DNA of 64,000 nucleotides from a bacterium (GTDB lineage: Bacteria > Acidobacteriota > Thermoanaerobaculia > Multivoradales > J023): assembly GCA_024226315.1 (NCBI GenBank), contig JAAELT010000716.1, positions 1 through 64,000 of the forward strand, read 5' to 3'. The position numbers and the translations under genes are program-made. How positions within the stretch are numbered: position 1 is the first letter of the stretch; each line of letters opens with the position of its first letter. The notes under the pieces were generated by a model. It was not told the DNA's origin and searched no databases. It was given only the letters and a program-made list of their open reading frames with translations. Below are positions 27,422 to 36,623 of the stretch, one piece after another.

Positions 27422-28120
27422 ATGTGCGGACGCTACACCCTGACCCGGCCGGGAGATCTGCTCACCGAGCTCGGGGTCGAAACCACAGAGCCGCTGCCGG
27501 CGAGCTACAACATCGCGCCGACGCAGAAGGTGCCAGTGGTGAGGACGAAGCCCAAGGAGGCGGACGCGGGCGAGGCGTCCACCGCGCTGGTGCGCGTGGT
27601 CGACAACCTGCGCTGGGGGCTCATCCCCTTCTGGGCCAAGGACATCAAGATCGGCAACCGGATGATCAACGCGCGCAGCGAGACAGTGGCCGAGAAACCG
27701 GCCTTCCGCAACTCGCTGCGACGCAAGCGCTGCGCCATCCTGGCCGACGGTTTCTACGAGTGGAAGAAGACCGAGGACGGCAAGCAGCCCTACCACATCT
27801 ACCTACGCGACCACCGGCCGTTCGTGTTCGCCGGGCTTTGGGACCGCTGGGACAAGGGCCCCATCGATCCGATCGAGTCGTTCACCATCCTGACCACCAG
27901 CCCCAACGACAAAGTCGCCGAGCTGCACAACCGCATGCCGGTGATCCTCACACCCGAGGCCATCGACCTGTGGCTCGACCCGGAAATCGACGACGCCGAG
28001 CGCCTGACGAGCGTGCTCCAAGCGTACGACGCCGGCGAGATCGAGCTCTCGCCGGTGAGCAAGCTGGTCAACCGGCCGTCGAACAACGCGCCGCAGTGCG
28101 TGGTGCCGATCGAAATCTAA
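27422..28120 (+). CDS. SOS response-associated peptidase (SRAP/HMCES family)
   Basis: A 232-residue protein starting MCGRYTLT: Cys2 is the residue that crosslinks to abasic DNA sites after removal of the first Met. Other conserved residues are present: INARSETVAEKPAFR, GFYEWKK (Glu), and ELHNRMPVIL (His). HMCES/YedK proteins shield abasic sites in single-stranded DNA. ATG at 27422 has gagaggagg upstream and places Cys at position 2, which fixes the start. Convergent with the protease gene, one base apart. Confidence 0.95.
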   Translation: MCGRYTLTRPGDLLTELGVETTEPLPASYNIAPTQKVPVVRTKPKEADAGEASTALVRVVDNLRWGLIPFWAKDIKIGNRMINARSETVAEKPAFRNSLRRKRCAILADGFYEWKKTEDGKQPYHIYLRDHRPFVFAGLWDRWDKGPIDPIESFTILTTSPNDKVAELHNRMPVILTPEAIDLWLDPEIDDAERLTSVLQAYDAGEIELSPVSKLVNRPSNNAPQCVVPIEI

Positions 28121-28121
28121 A

Positions 28122-28832
28122 TCAGCCGTATCCGAACTCCGGGTACAGCAGGTTCAGCGCTAGAAGGTGCAGCGGAAAGTAGATGCTGCCGAAGATCTTC
28201 CACGCCACGATCAAGCCCAACAGGCTGAAGCCAGGCTGGCGCATGAGCTCCTGGTAGCCGCGAGCCCAACTCTCTTTCAGGATCAAGGGCAGCGCTGCAC
28301 TGCCGTCGAGCGGCGGCAGCGGCAACAGGTTGAAGACGAAGAGCAGCAGGTTGAGCGAAAACAGGATGCTCACCAGCGTCGCCAATCCCTCCCAGGCTCC
28401 CGGCTGAACCGCGACGGTGACGCGGGTGAAGGTGATGCTGTCCGGCGCGGACAGCGTGCCCATGACCATCCCCAAGCGGACCGTGATGCCGCAGATGATC
28501 ACCAGCAACAGGTTGGAGGTCGGCCCGGCGAGCGCCATCCAGGCAGCGCGACGCGGATACCTGTCGGCCCAGTGTGGATCGTAGGGAGCGCTCGCCCAGC
28601 CCATCATCCAGCCCGCCATGATGTAACTCAGGATCGGCATCGCGATCGTGCCGAAGGGCGCGCGCTGCATGTGCGGCAGCGGGTTGAGCGTCACCTGGCC
28701 GCCCAGGTACGCGGTCTGGTCGCCCAGCTTGAGGGCCGCCAGGGCGTGCGCGGCCTCGTGGACGGTCAGCGAGAACAGAAAGACCGCGTACCAGACGACG
28801 CCGAGCGCGAGCGAATCAGTGGTGAGCTCCAT
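28122..28832 (-). CDS. site-2 protease family (M50) membrane metalloprotease
   Basis: A 236-residue membrane protein. Zinc ligands: His residues in TVHEAAHAL (HExxH) and Asp in LLPLPPLDGSAAL; the membrane segment ALAGPTSNLLL (NxxPxxxxx-like) lies between. About six membrane helices. It belongs to the small, PDZ-less S2P group that cleaves membrane-bound substrates. The substrate is unknown. Confidence 0.88.
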   Translation of the reverse strand: MELTTDSLALGVVWYAVFLFSLTVHEAAHALAALKLGDQTAYLGGQVTLNPLPHMQRAPFGTIAMPILSYIMAGWMMGWASAPYDPHWADRYPRRAAWMALAGPTSNLLLVIICGITVRLGMVMGTLSAPDSITFTRVTVAVQPGAWEGLATLVSILFSLNLLLFVFNLLPLPPLDGSAALPLILKESWARGYQELMRQPGFSLLGLIVAWKIFGSIYFPLHLLALNLLYPEFGYG

Positions 28833-28945
28833 GGCCTAGCAGGCGAGCTTACGGTGAAACCGCGAACCGGTCCAGCATCCACAGGTCCAGTATTGGGGTG
28901 TCGGCGCCTCGCGGCGCGAGCTATCATCGGGCCGGGGCAGTGAAC

Positions 28946-30721
28946 ATGGACGCCAGTCAACCGGTCAGCGACGTCGCGGCACCGAGCGTCGCGGCACCGA
29001 GCGTCGCGGCACCGAGTGTCGCGGCACCGAGTGTCGCGGCACCGAGCGCCGCGGTCACCGGCACTCGGGTGCCGTCGCTCGCCGAAGCGGGCTACGAGGA
29101 GTTGCGCGAGCGACGCCCAGCCGGCCTGCTGCGCCGCTACCTGACCACCAACCGGCACCTGATCGGCCTGCTGTTCGGCGCCCTGGTCGACTACACCCGT
29201 ACGCGCCCGCGCGAAGAGCGCCGCGGTCTCAAGTTCCGCACCATGCAAGTCGCGGCGCTGCTGGTGCGGCCGGTGGTCAAGCACTCACTGGTCAAGAAGC
29301 CGTTTCCGGTGCAGCTCAGGCGCCGGCTGGAGCTGCTCGGGCCGACCTACATCAAGCTCGGCCAGGTGCTGAGCCTGCGCGAGGACCTGCTGCCGCGCGA
29401 GGTCACCTCGGAGCTCAAGAACCTGCTCAACCGGCTGCCGGCGGTGCCCTACGAAAGATATCTCGAGCTGGTTGCCGAGGGGCTGGGACGGCCGGTCGAG
29501 GGGGCCTTCTCATGGATCGAGCCGATCCCCGCCGGCTCGGCATCGATCGCCCAGAGCCACCGCGCCACCACCATCGAAGGCGACTCGGTGATCCTCAAAG
29601 TGGTCAAGCCCGGCATCCGGGAGACCCTGAAACGCGACGCCCGGCTGCTCGGCATGTTCGGCATCGGCCTGCAGATCATCCTGCCGCGCTATCAGCCGCG
29701 TCGGGTGCTGAACGAGTTCACCGAGTACACTCTGAGGGAGGTCGACCTCGAGCGTGAGGCCGACAACGCCGAGACCTTCGCGGCCAACTTCAAAGACGAG
29801 CCCGACGTCCGCTTTCCCCGCATCTACCGCGGCTACAGCGCCTCGACTATCCTGTGCATGGAGTTTTTCGACGGCATCCGCCCCGACGAGGATGCCGCGG
29901 AGACCCTCACCGAGGACGAGAAGGACCGGGTCATCGACCTGGGGGTCAGCTCGATCATCCGCATGCTCTACCGCGACGGTTTCTTCCACGCCGACCTGCA
30001 CCCCGGAAACCTCCTGGTGCTGCCTGGCCCGCAAGCGGGTTTCATCGACCTCGGCATGGTCGGCCGCCTCACCGAAGAGGTACGCCGCTCGCTGCTCTAC
30101 TACTACTACTGTCTGGTGACCGGCGATCCGGCGAGCGCGGCGCGCTACCTGACCAGCGTCGCGGAGCCGGCGCCCGGGGGCGATCTCGACGGTTTCCGGC
30201 GTGAGGTCGAGGAAGTCAGCCGCCGCTGGCAGCGGGCTTCGAGCTTCGAGGACTTCTCCTTCGCGCAGCTGATCCTCGAATCGGTCTCGCTCGGTGCCCA
30301 GTTCCGAGTCTACTTCCCGATCGAAACGGTGCTGATGACCAAGGCGCTGGTGACATTCGAGGCGGTCGGCAACATGCTCAAGCCGGGCTTCGACGTCGCC
30401 GAGGCGTCGAAGGGCCACATCACCCGCATCATCCTCTATCGCTTCAGCCCGTGGCGCCTGGCACGCGAGAGTCTGCGCGGCGCTCCGGAGCTGATCGACG
30501 CGATGGTCAAGGCCCCCACCCTGGTGAGCGAAGGGTTGAGACTGCTCGAGCACTCCGCCAAGCGCCGCACGGAGAACCCCTTCGCCGGCGTCCGCGGCAC
30601 CATCTTCGGCGGCTTCTGTCTGGTCGCCGCGGCGATCCTGGCAGCGGGCGATGGCCCGTGGCCGCTGTGGACCGCGCTGCTGGTGATCGGGCTGATCGCC
30701 GGACTGAACAAGCGGGAGTGA
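28946..30721 (+). CDS. AarF/UbiB (ABC1) atypical kinase family protein
   Basis: A 591-residue protein. After a low-complexity N-terminus with five VAAPS repeats comes the ABC1 domain: KLGQVLSLREDLLP (KxGQ motif), AGSASIAQSH (the Ala-rich loop replacing the P-loop), VILKVVKPG (Lys), FFHADLHPGN (catalytic loop) and FIDLGMVG (DFG-like). Two C-terminal membrane helices end at the stop. UbiB proteins support quinone-lipid biosynthesis; here a menaquinone pathway is encoded 24 kb away. ATG at 28946 gives the shortest sensible start; upstream in-frame sequence has no ribosome site. Confidence 0.9.
   Translation: MDASQPVSDVAAPSVAAPSVAAPSVAAPSVAAPSAAVTGTRVPSLAEAGYEELRERRPAGLLRRYLTTNRHLIGLLFGALVDYTRTRPREERRGLKFRTMQVAALLVRPVVKHSLVKKPFPVQLRRRLELLGPTYIKLGQVLSLREDLLPREVTSELKNLLNRLPAVPYERYLELVAEGLGRPVEGAFSWIEPIPAGSASIAQSHRATTIEGDSVILKVVKPGIRETLKRDARLLGMFGIGLQIILPRYQPRRVLNEFTEYTLREVDLEREADNAETFAANFKDEPDVRFPRIYRGYSASTILCMEFFDGIRPDEDAAETLTEDEKDRVIDLGVSSIIRMLYRDGFFHADLHPGNLLVLPGPQAGFIDLGMVGRLTEEVRRSLLYYYYCLVTGDPASAARYLTSVAEPAPGGDLDGFRREVEEVSRRWQRASSFEDFSFAQLILESVSLGAQFRVYFPIETVLMTKALVTFEAVGNMLKPGFDVAEASKGHITRIILYRFSPWRLARESLRGAPELIDAMVKAPTLVSEGLRLLEHSAKRRTENPFAGVRGTIFGGFCLVAAAILAAGDGPWPLWTALLVIGLIAGLNKRE
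28973..29047 (+). repeat. 15-bp minisatellite (five units) in ubiB-like gene
   Basis: GTCGCGGCACCGAGC repeats five times with C/T variation at one position, coding VAAPS. Such arrays change length by slippage without shifting frame. Confidence 0.95.
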
Positions 30722-30729
30722 ACGGCGGC

Positions 30730-33540
30730 ATGCGGGTATTGACGGTTGTGGACGAGGCGGCGGCCCGGCAGCAGTTGGAGGATTTCTTCCACCGGCGGCA
30801 CCACGAGCTGACCGTCTGCGGCGGGGTCGACGAAGCTCGCGCCGCGCTGGCCGAGACGTCCTACGCGTTCGTTCTCATCGACCTCGAGCAAGACCCCACC
30901 GGCGCTCTCGAGCTGTGTCACGAGCTCAAGAGCCGGCAAGCCTTCGTGCTGGTGGTGTCGAAGGAACAGTCGCCGGAGTCGATCCGCGCGGCTCTCGAGG
31001 CGGGCGCGGACGACTGCCTGATCAAGCCCCTCACCCCGACGGCCCTGCAGCTGCGCCTGGCGGTCGGGCACCGCAGCCTGTCGGCGCGTAAGCGCTCGGT
31101 GCGGACCGCTCAGGACAGCCAGCAACGCCTGCGGACGCTGCTCGAGACCATGCGGGAAGGCGTCTTCCAGGTCGACCGCCAGGGCAAGATCGAGCTCGCC
31201 AACAGCCGCCTCAGCCGGATGACCGGATACACCCTGGACGAGCTCGTCGGCCGCAGCGCCGACGAGATCCTGGTCGCGCCCAGCGTGCGCGAAAAACTGC
31301 CAGGGCAGACCCTCCTGGGATCGGGCACCGGCTCGGAGCAGTACACCATCCCGCTGGCGACCCAGAGTGGCGAACCGATCTGGGTGAAGCTCACCGCGGC
31401 CCCGATGTCCACCGGCGGTGCCGCGGCGGGCTCCCTGGGCGTGGTGCAAGACATTACCGAGCAGCGCCAGGCAGAGGAAAGCCTGCGTTTCCGCGAGGAG
31501 TACTTCCGGGTCCTGCTCGAGAACGCCTCGGATCTGATCTCGATCATCGACCTCGACGGCACGATTCTCTACCAGAGCCTGTCGAGTGAGCGGCTCCTGG
31601 GACGCGGCGCGGAAGATCTCGTCGGACAGGACTTTCACCAACTGCTTCACGAAGACGACCGTGAGAGCTTCGCCGCGACCCTTCACCGGACGCTCGGAGC
31701 CGCCGGAATCACCGCCGCGATCAGGATACGACTGCGCCACCGCGAGGCCCACTGGTGCCACTTCGAGTCGCTGTGCAACAACCTGATCCAGAACCCCGTG
31801 GTCGGCGGCATCGTCGTCACCTCCAGGGACGTGGCGGAACGCCACAAGGTCGAAGCGGCGCTGCAACGCGAGCGCGCCCTCTTCCAGCAGCTGTTCCGGA
31901 ACTCACCCGCCGGCATCGTGATCCTCAACAACGACGATCGGGTGGTCGACGCCAACCGTGGATTCTCGGATCTGTTCCAGTTCTCAGTCGAGGAGATGGT
32001 CGGCAAGCAGCTCGGCGACCTGATCGTGCCGCCCGATCTGCGCGGCGAAGCCACGCAGCTCTCGAAGCTGGTTTTCGACCGGCAATCCGTCAATCACGAG
32101 ACCCTGCGCCAGCGCAAGGACGGCTCGCGTGTCGACGTGTCGATCGTGGGCTATCCGATCGAGCTAGCCGAGGGCACCGGTGCCTTCGGCCTCTACACCG
32201 ACATCACCGAGCGCAAACGGGCAGAGCGACGGCTCTTCCACGACGCTTTTCACGACCCCTTGACCGGCCTGCCCAACCGCACCCTGCTGGCCGAGCGGCT
32301 GGAGCGCGACCTGCGCCGGGCGAAACGCCGGACCGACTACCGATTCGCCCTGCTGTTCATCGACCTCGATCGCTTCAAGGAGATCAACGACTCGCTCGGC
32401 CACGCCGCGGGTGACGAGGTTCTGATCGAGACCGCGCGGAGGCTCGAGGGCTGCCTACGGCCAGGCGATACCACCGCCCGCCTGGCCGGTGACGAATTCA
32501 TCATCATCCTCGAGGACGTTCAGGGAGTTGCCGACACCACCCGGGTCGCGGAACGAGCGCTCGCCGCGCTCGCCCGCCCTTTCGAGTCGGCCGGCCAGAC
32601 GGTCGAGATCTCCGGCAGCCTGGGGATGGTCTTCAGCTCGCCGAGCTACGATAACGCGGAGGGATTGATCCGGGACGCCGACATCGCCATGTACCGGGCC
32701 AAGAGGCGCGGCAGCGGACGCTATGAGATCTTCGACAAGATCATGCAGCGCAGCGCCGTCGAACGGCAGCGTCTGGAGTCGGATCTGGCGCGAGCTATCG
32801 AGCGGCAGGAGCAGGTACTGCACTTTCAACCGATCGTGTCGCTGGCTGATGGGGGCATCGTGGCCTTCGAGGCCCTGGTACGCTGGCGCCACCCGGACCG
32901 CGGGCTGCTGGGGCCGGCCGAGCTCATCTCGGCCGCGGAGAGCACCGGGCTGATCGCCCCGCTCGGCCGCTGGATCCTGGAGCAGGCCTGCCGACAGATC
33001 GTCGATTGGCGGGGACGATTCCCCCAGTGCAGAGACCTCCGGATCAACGTCAACCTCTCCGAGCATCAGCTCCTCGCCCCCGACTTTCTGCAGGACATCG
33101 ACAAGGTCTTCTCCGGCACCGACGCGCGACCCGACGCCACCGCCTTCGAGATCAAGGAGAGCCTGCTGGTGGACGCGCCGGAATCGATCGCCGCGCTCTG
33201 GCAACTGCGCAAACGCGGCTGCCGGCTCCAGCTCGACAACTTCGGCACCGGCCACACGTCGCTCGGCGAGCTCTATCGCTCCCCGATCGAGACCCTGAAG
33301 ATCGACCGCTCCTTCATCTCCAGAATGAAGCCCGGTGGCGAGGACGTCGAGCTCGTGCGCGCGGCCAGCCTCCTGGGCACCAGCCTCGGCCTGACCGTAC
33401 TGGCGGAAGGGGTCGAGACCGAAGCCCAGTTGAAGCAGATCCGCGAGCTCGGCATCACCCACGCTCAGGGCTACTTCTTCTCGCGACCGCTGCCGAGCGA
33501 GGCTGCAACCGCCCTCCTGACGGAAGATCCGCGGTGGTGA
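30730..33540 (+). CDS. receiver-PAS-PAS-PAS-GGDEF-EAL cyclic-di-GMP signalling protein
   Basis: A 936-residue cytoplasmic protein. It has a receiver domain (residues 1-118; phospho-Asp in FVLIDLEQD, Lys in DCLIKPL), three PAS domains (about 127-500), GGDEF (about 510-670; the motif reads AGDEF in RLAGDEFIII) and EAL (about 685-930; FEALVRWRHP present). In the EAL domain the usual DDFGTG reads DNFGTG, replacing one of two metal-binding Asp; Asn in INVNLS, Lys in KIDRSF and Glu in AEGVET are kept. Synthase activity is plausible; the phosphodiesterase may be weak. It starts 8 nt after ubiB; a GTG at 30718 is an alternative start. Confidence 0.92.
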   Translation: MRVLTVVDEAAARQQLEDFFHRRHHELTVCGGVDEARAALAETSYAFVLIDLEQDPTGALELCHELKSRQAFVLVVSKEQSPESIRAALEAGADDCLIKPLTPTALQLRLAVGHRSLSARKRSVRTAQDSQQRLRTLLETMREGVFQVDRQGKIELANSRLSRMTGYTLDELVGRSADEILVAPSVREKLPGQTLLGSGTGSEQYTIPLATQSGEPIWVKLTAAPMSTGGAAAGSLGVVQDITEQRQAEESLRFREEYFRVLLENASDLISIIDLDGTILYQSLSSERLLGRGAEDLVGQDFHQLLHEDDRESFAATLHRTLGAAGITAAIRIRLRHREAHWCHFESLCNNLIQNPVVGGIVVTSRDVAERHKVEAALQRERALFQQLFRNSPAGIVILNNDDRVVDANRGFSDLFQFSVEEMVGKQLGDLIVPPDLRGEATQLSKLVFDRQSVNHETLRQRKDGSRVDVSIVGYPIELAEGTGAFGLYTDITERKRAERRLFHDAFHDPLTGLPNRTLLAERLERDLRRAKRRTDYRFALLFIDLDRFKEINDSLGHAAGDEVLIETARRLEGCLRPGDTTARLAGDEFIIILEDVQGVADTTRVAERALAALARPFESAGQTVEISGSLGMVFSSPSYDNAEGLIRDADIAMYRAKRRGSGRYEIFDKIMQRSAVERQRLESDLARAIERQEQVLHFQPIVSLADGGIVAFEALVRWRHPDRGLLGPAELISAAESTGLIAPLGRWILEQACRQIVDWRGRFPQCRDLRINVNLSEHQLLAPDFLQDIDKVFSGTDARPDATAFEIKESLLVDAPESIAALWQLRKRGCRLQLDNFGTGHTSLGELYRSPIETLKIDRSFISRMKPGGEDVELVRAASLLGTSLGLTVLAEGVETEAQLKQIRELGITHAQGYFFSRPLPSEAATALLTEDPRW

Positions 33541-33558
33541 GCGCTCAGCGGAGCTGAG

Positions 33559-34152
33559 CTACCGGCCGCGCTGAACCACCGTCTCCGCGGTGATTCTCCA
33601 CCGGCCGCGCTCCCGACTCAGCTCGAGACGTTTGGTGACGACGTCGTTGTAGGCCTCCGACGTGTAGGCCTGCCGAAACTCGACCAGGGCCCGATTCACA
33701 CCCTCGATTCGAACCTCGACCGAGTCCAAAGTGACCCGGATGAAGGCGGGCGCCGACAGGCGCTCCTCGCGCCAGGACTCCCACCGCGGGCGGCTCATGT
33801 TTCTCGGCGGCCTGAAGCTGCCGCCATAAAACGACAGATAGTCTTCGATTCGCTGCTCCGACCAGGCCACCGCCCAGTCGCGTATCAGGGCCTCGACCGC
33901 GACGTCCGCGCTCTCACTCCCGAATCCGCTGTCGAGAACGGGCGGCAGCGGCTCCAGAGGCACGATCCGGTTGTGCGGATCGACCTCCTCCTCGGCCTCG
34001 GGCAGCAGCTCGGCGTCGGGCATCAGCGGCTCCATCGGCTTGACCCGTGGCCGAGCGGGCTCTGTACTCTCGCCCTGCTCCTCGGCCCGAGCGTTTCCCA
34101 CGGACGACACGAGCGCCACCCAGACGAGTGCCGCCCAGACGAGTGCGCACAC
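33559..34152 (-). CDS. secreted NTF2/SnoaL-like (Cds6 C-terminal-type) protein
   Basis: The product has a hydrophobic leader (ALVWVALVSSVGNARAEE), a Pro/Glu-rich spacer, then a ~110-residue domain with WAVAWSEQRIEDYLSFYGGS, SRPRWESWREERL and VEFRQAYTSEAYNDVVTKRL. This pattern is found at the C-terminus of Cds6/L,D-transpeptidase-associated proteins and resembles NTF2. The start is uncertain: GTG at 34152 leaves no basic residue before the hydrophobic core, whereas in-frame sequence upstream supplies a Lys (AWKIGLAV) but no standard start codon. The patatin gene precedes it with 29 nt between. Confidence 0.7.
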   Translation of the reverse strand: MCALVWAALVWVALVSSVGNARAEEQGESTEPARPRVKPMEPLMPDAELLPEAEEEVDPHNRIVPLEPLPPVLDSGFGSESADVAVEALIRDWAVAWSEQRIEDYLSFYGGSFRPPRNMSRPRWESWREERLSAPAFIRVTLDSVEVRIEGVNRALVEFRQAYTSEAYNDVVTKRLELSRERGRWRITAETVVQRGR

Positions 34153-34181
34153 CGCGAGCCCGATCTTCCAGGCGACCGGGA

Positions 34182-35456
34182 TCAGGATCTCGCTGCCGCC
34201 GTTCTCGCGGCGGCCAGCTTTTCGACTCGTTCCAGAAGTGATTCGAGGTCTCCGCTCAGGTTCTGCTCCGCGTCCGACTCCTGCCCCTCGGCCTCCTCAT
34301 GGCCGTTGGCGCTGAGCTCCGGTAGACCGACACTCTCCCATACGTCACGAGTCGTATCGTGCAGGAAATCGGTATTCAAACGCAAGCCGTGGCGCTCCAG
34401 CATCGGCCCGACCTGATCACACCTCGCCAGCAGACTCTTGCGGGTCGCCTCGAACGCATGCTCACAAACCGCCTGGCGCGAGGCGAAGCTGAAGATGTTG
34501 GAGAAGAAGTCCTCGTGATCATCGCGCCGCGGCTCGATGAGCACCACGTCGGCATCCGGGTAGAGGTTGTCGTAGGCCCTGAGCCCCAGGCTCATCCGCG
34601 AGTGGATCATCGTCCGGATGGTCTGGGAGAGAACCGTCGGCAAACCCCGGCGGGTCACCGGCGCGCGGCGCAGGACGTTCTGCTGCACGGCCTTGCGGGT
34701 GTCCACGGGGACCAGGGGATTGATGCAGAACACCAGCTCGGCCCCGGCCTCGAGCGCGACCGAGGCGTGCATGGTCTTGAGCAGGATGCCGTCAACGAAG
34801 TAACGGCCATTGATCTCCACCGGCGGGTAGAGCCCGGGCAGCGCCGTCGACGCTTGCACGGCCACCGAGATCGGCGCGTGGGACCAACCGAGATACCCGA
34901 AGCGCATCGACTCGCCGGATTCGAGATCGGTGGTGACCACCGTCAGCTTGCGACCCAGCTCGTTGAAGTCGTCGGTCCGCCCCTTGATCGAGAAGATCCG
35001 CGCCACGTAGTCGCGCACGGGGTCATTGTCGAAAATGCCGGTCGGCAGGCTCTGGCCGAGCACGGTCAACGCGTCGATCAGCCGCTTCTCGCGCCCGGTC
35101 GCGTAGTCCTTGAGCGCTTTCACCAGCAGTCCCGGCGTCTTGAGCAGCCGCTTGCCGACCTCCTTCACCGCCGGATGGAAGAAGATCTCCGGCACGAACG
35201 GGTGCTCGCCGGGATCGCGCTTGACGATCGCCCTCACCTGCTGGTCGGTGCTCAGACCGTTGGCCAGACAGGCTGTGAGGAAGGCACCCGCGCTGACGCC
35301 CACGTAGGTGCTGCACTCGGTCAGGTCGAAGCCGTCGATAGCCTCGTCGAGCGCGCGCATGGCGCCGATCTCGTAGATGGCGCCCCCCGGGGCGCCGCCC
35401 GCGAGCGCCAGCCCGATCGGGGGAACCGGTGACCGTCGTGTGGCGACTCTCGTCAT
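34182..35456 (-). CDS. patatin-like phospholipase / acyl hydrolase
   Basis: A 424-residue protein. Oxyanion loop LALAGGAPGGAIYE, nucleophile Ser in YVGVSAGAFL (GxSxG) and the dyad Asp in FVDGIL are all present. ATG at 35456 with GGGGGAA upstream gives the conserved start. The C-terminal ~50 residues are acidic and helical. Its neighbours are a phasin and PhaR, so a role at lipid or polyhydroxyalkanoate granules is possible, but the substrate is not evident. Confidence 0.88.
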   Translation of the reverse strand: MTRVATRRSPVPPIGLALAGGAPGGAIYEIGAMRALDEAIDGFDLTECSTYVGVSAGAFLTACLANGLSTDQQVRAIVKRDPGEHPFVPEIFFHPAVKEVGKRLLKTPGLLVKALKDYATGREKRLIDALTVLGQSLPTGIFDNDPVRDYVARIFSIKGRTDDFNELGRKLTVVTTDLESGESMRFGYLGWSHAPISVAVQASTALPGLYPPVEINGRYFVDGILLKTMHASVALEAGAELVFCINPLVPVDTRKAVQQNVLRRAPVTRRGLPTVLSQTIRTMIHSRMSLGLRAYDNLYPDADVVLIEPRRDDHEDFFSNIFSFASRQAVCEHAFEATRKSLLARCDQVGPMLERHGLRLNTDFLHDTTRDVWESVGLPELSANGHEEAEGQESDAEQNLSGDLESLLERVEKLAAARTAAARS

Positions 35457-35476
35457 CGTCCGGTTCCCCCGTCCAA

Positions 35477-35905
35477 CTACTTCTTGGTCGACGCGGTGCT
35501 CTTCCTGGCCGGCACCTTCTTCGCCGACACTGTCTTCACCGGCTTGAGCTGCTCGACCACCGCCGTCAGCTCCTCCACCCGCTTGGTCAGGGTGGCGATC
35601 TCGTCGCGACTCGGAACCCCGAGTCGGCCCAGTGCCGACGCTACCGCGTCGTCGAGCCTGGACTCGACCTTGTCCCACGAAGACTCGGCCTTGTCCCTGG
35701 CCTCGCCGGCGGCGTCCTCGACCTTGGTCCGCACCTCATCGTAGCGCTCGCGGCCCCGGTTCTCGAATGCCTCGCCGCGCTCCACCAGGCTCTTGAAGAC
35801 CTTGGAGCCCTCCTCTTCGGCCGCCGAAAGGGCCCCGAGGCCAGCCAGCCAGATCTTGTGGGCATTGTCCTTGAGCTCGGCCTGAAAATCTTTCTTATCG
35901 GTCAT
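35477..35905 (-). CDS. phasin (PHA granule-associated protein)
   Basis: A 142-residue protein starting with KIWLAGLGALSAAEEEGSKV, the hydrophobic patch of PhaI/PhaF-type phasins, followed by a long amphipathic coiled coil and a Lys/Ala/Pro-rich tail (KKVPARKSTASTKK) like the nucleoid-binding tail of PhaF. It would coat polyhydroxyalkanoate granules. It lies 58 nt downstream of phaR on the same strand. No PHA synthase gene is in the window. Confidence 0.85.
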   Translation of the reverse strand: MTDKKDFQAELKDNAHKIWLAGLGALSAAEEEGSKVFKSLVERGEAFENRGRERYDEVRTKVEDAAGEARDKAESSWDKVESRLDDAVASALGRLGVPSRDEIATLTKRVEELTAVVEQLKPVKTVSAKKVPARKSTASTKK

Positions 35906-35963
35906 GATTCACTCCTTGTGTTCAATCAGTGTTGTTGGTTCCCCTGCTCGGTGTCGCAGGGAG

Positions 35964-36491
35964 TTACTTCGTGGCTTTCTTGCCCGAGCGCGGCGCCGCC
36001 TTGCGGGCGCCGGTCGCCGGCTTGCGGGTCACCGGTTTCCTGGCCGCCGGTTTCCTGGGCTTCTTGGCCGCGGCTGGTGCCTCCTCGGTTTCGAGCGCGC
36101 TCAGGGTCTTCTCCAGGTCGGATAGCCGATCGCGCAGATGGGACATCTCCTCCCGTGCTTGCCGCACCGGTCCCAGCCGGTCGATCGAGGCCTGCACCAG
36201 TCGATCGACCTTGCCCTGAACCCGCTCGACGCCGGTAGCGACCGCCTTCTCGCCGGCTCGAACCAACTCGTGCAGGAGCTCGGTGGGAAGAAAAGAGGTG
36301 CCGCGTTTGCCCTCGTCGAGGATGATCTGGGTCAGAACCTGGGCGGAGACGTCCGAGGCGCTGGCGTTGTCGATCACCTTGACCTCCTGACCGTCCCGCA
36401 CCCACTTGGCGATGTCCTCGAGGGATACGTAGCGACTTTCCTCGGTGTCGTAGAGCTTCCGGCTCTCGTACCGTTTGATGACTCGGATCAT
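35964..36491 (-). CDS. phaR: PHA synthesis regulator PhaR
   Basis: A 175-residue protein. The N-terminal domain IKRYESRKLYDTEESRYVSL is the PhaR DNA- and PHA-binding signature. The second domain contains SAQVLTQIILDEGKRG and FLPTELLHELVR. The tail is Lys/Ala/Pro-rich, like the phasin's. PhaR represses phasin genes and itself until it is titrated by PHA. Its own promoter region carries three palindromes. Confidence 0.93.
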   Translation of the reverse strand: MIRVIKRYESRKLYDTEESRYVSLEDIAKWVRDGQEVKVIDNASASDVSAQVLTQIILDEGKRGTSFLPTELLHELVRAGEKAVATGVERVQGKVDRLVQASIDRLGPVRQAREEMSHLRDRLSDLEKTLSALETEEAPAAAKKPRKPAARKPVTRKPATGARKAAPRSGKKATK

Positions 36492-36537
36492 GCTGCGCCT
36501 CCTGAATTGTCCGGGTTTGTCTTGTCATCGCCGCTGC

Positions 36538-36617
36538 TTGCCGTGTCGCGGCATCGACAAACGAAATATACCGCACTGCGGCATCAGCGTCAAGGACTTT
36601 TTGCCGTGCCGCGGCAA
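36538..36617 (-). promoter_or_regulatory. phaR promoter with three palindromic operator candidates
   Basis: On the minus strand TTGACG (36588-36593), a 17-nt spacer and TATATT (36565-36570) make a strong sigma-70 promoter. Three palindromes overlap it: TTGCCG-N5-CGGCA (36538-36553), CCGCA-C-TGCGG between -35 and -10 (36571-36581), and TTGCCG-N5-CGGCAA (36601-36617). TGC/GCA-rich sites are what PhaR proteins bind in other bacteria, so autoregulation is likely. Confidence 0.75.
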
Positions 36618-36623
36618 AATCGT

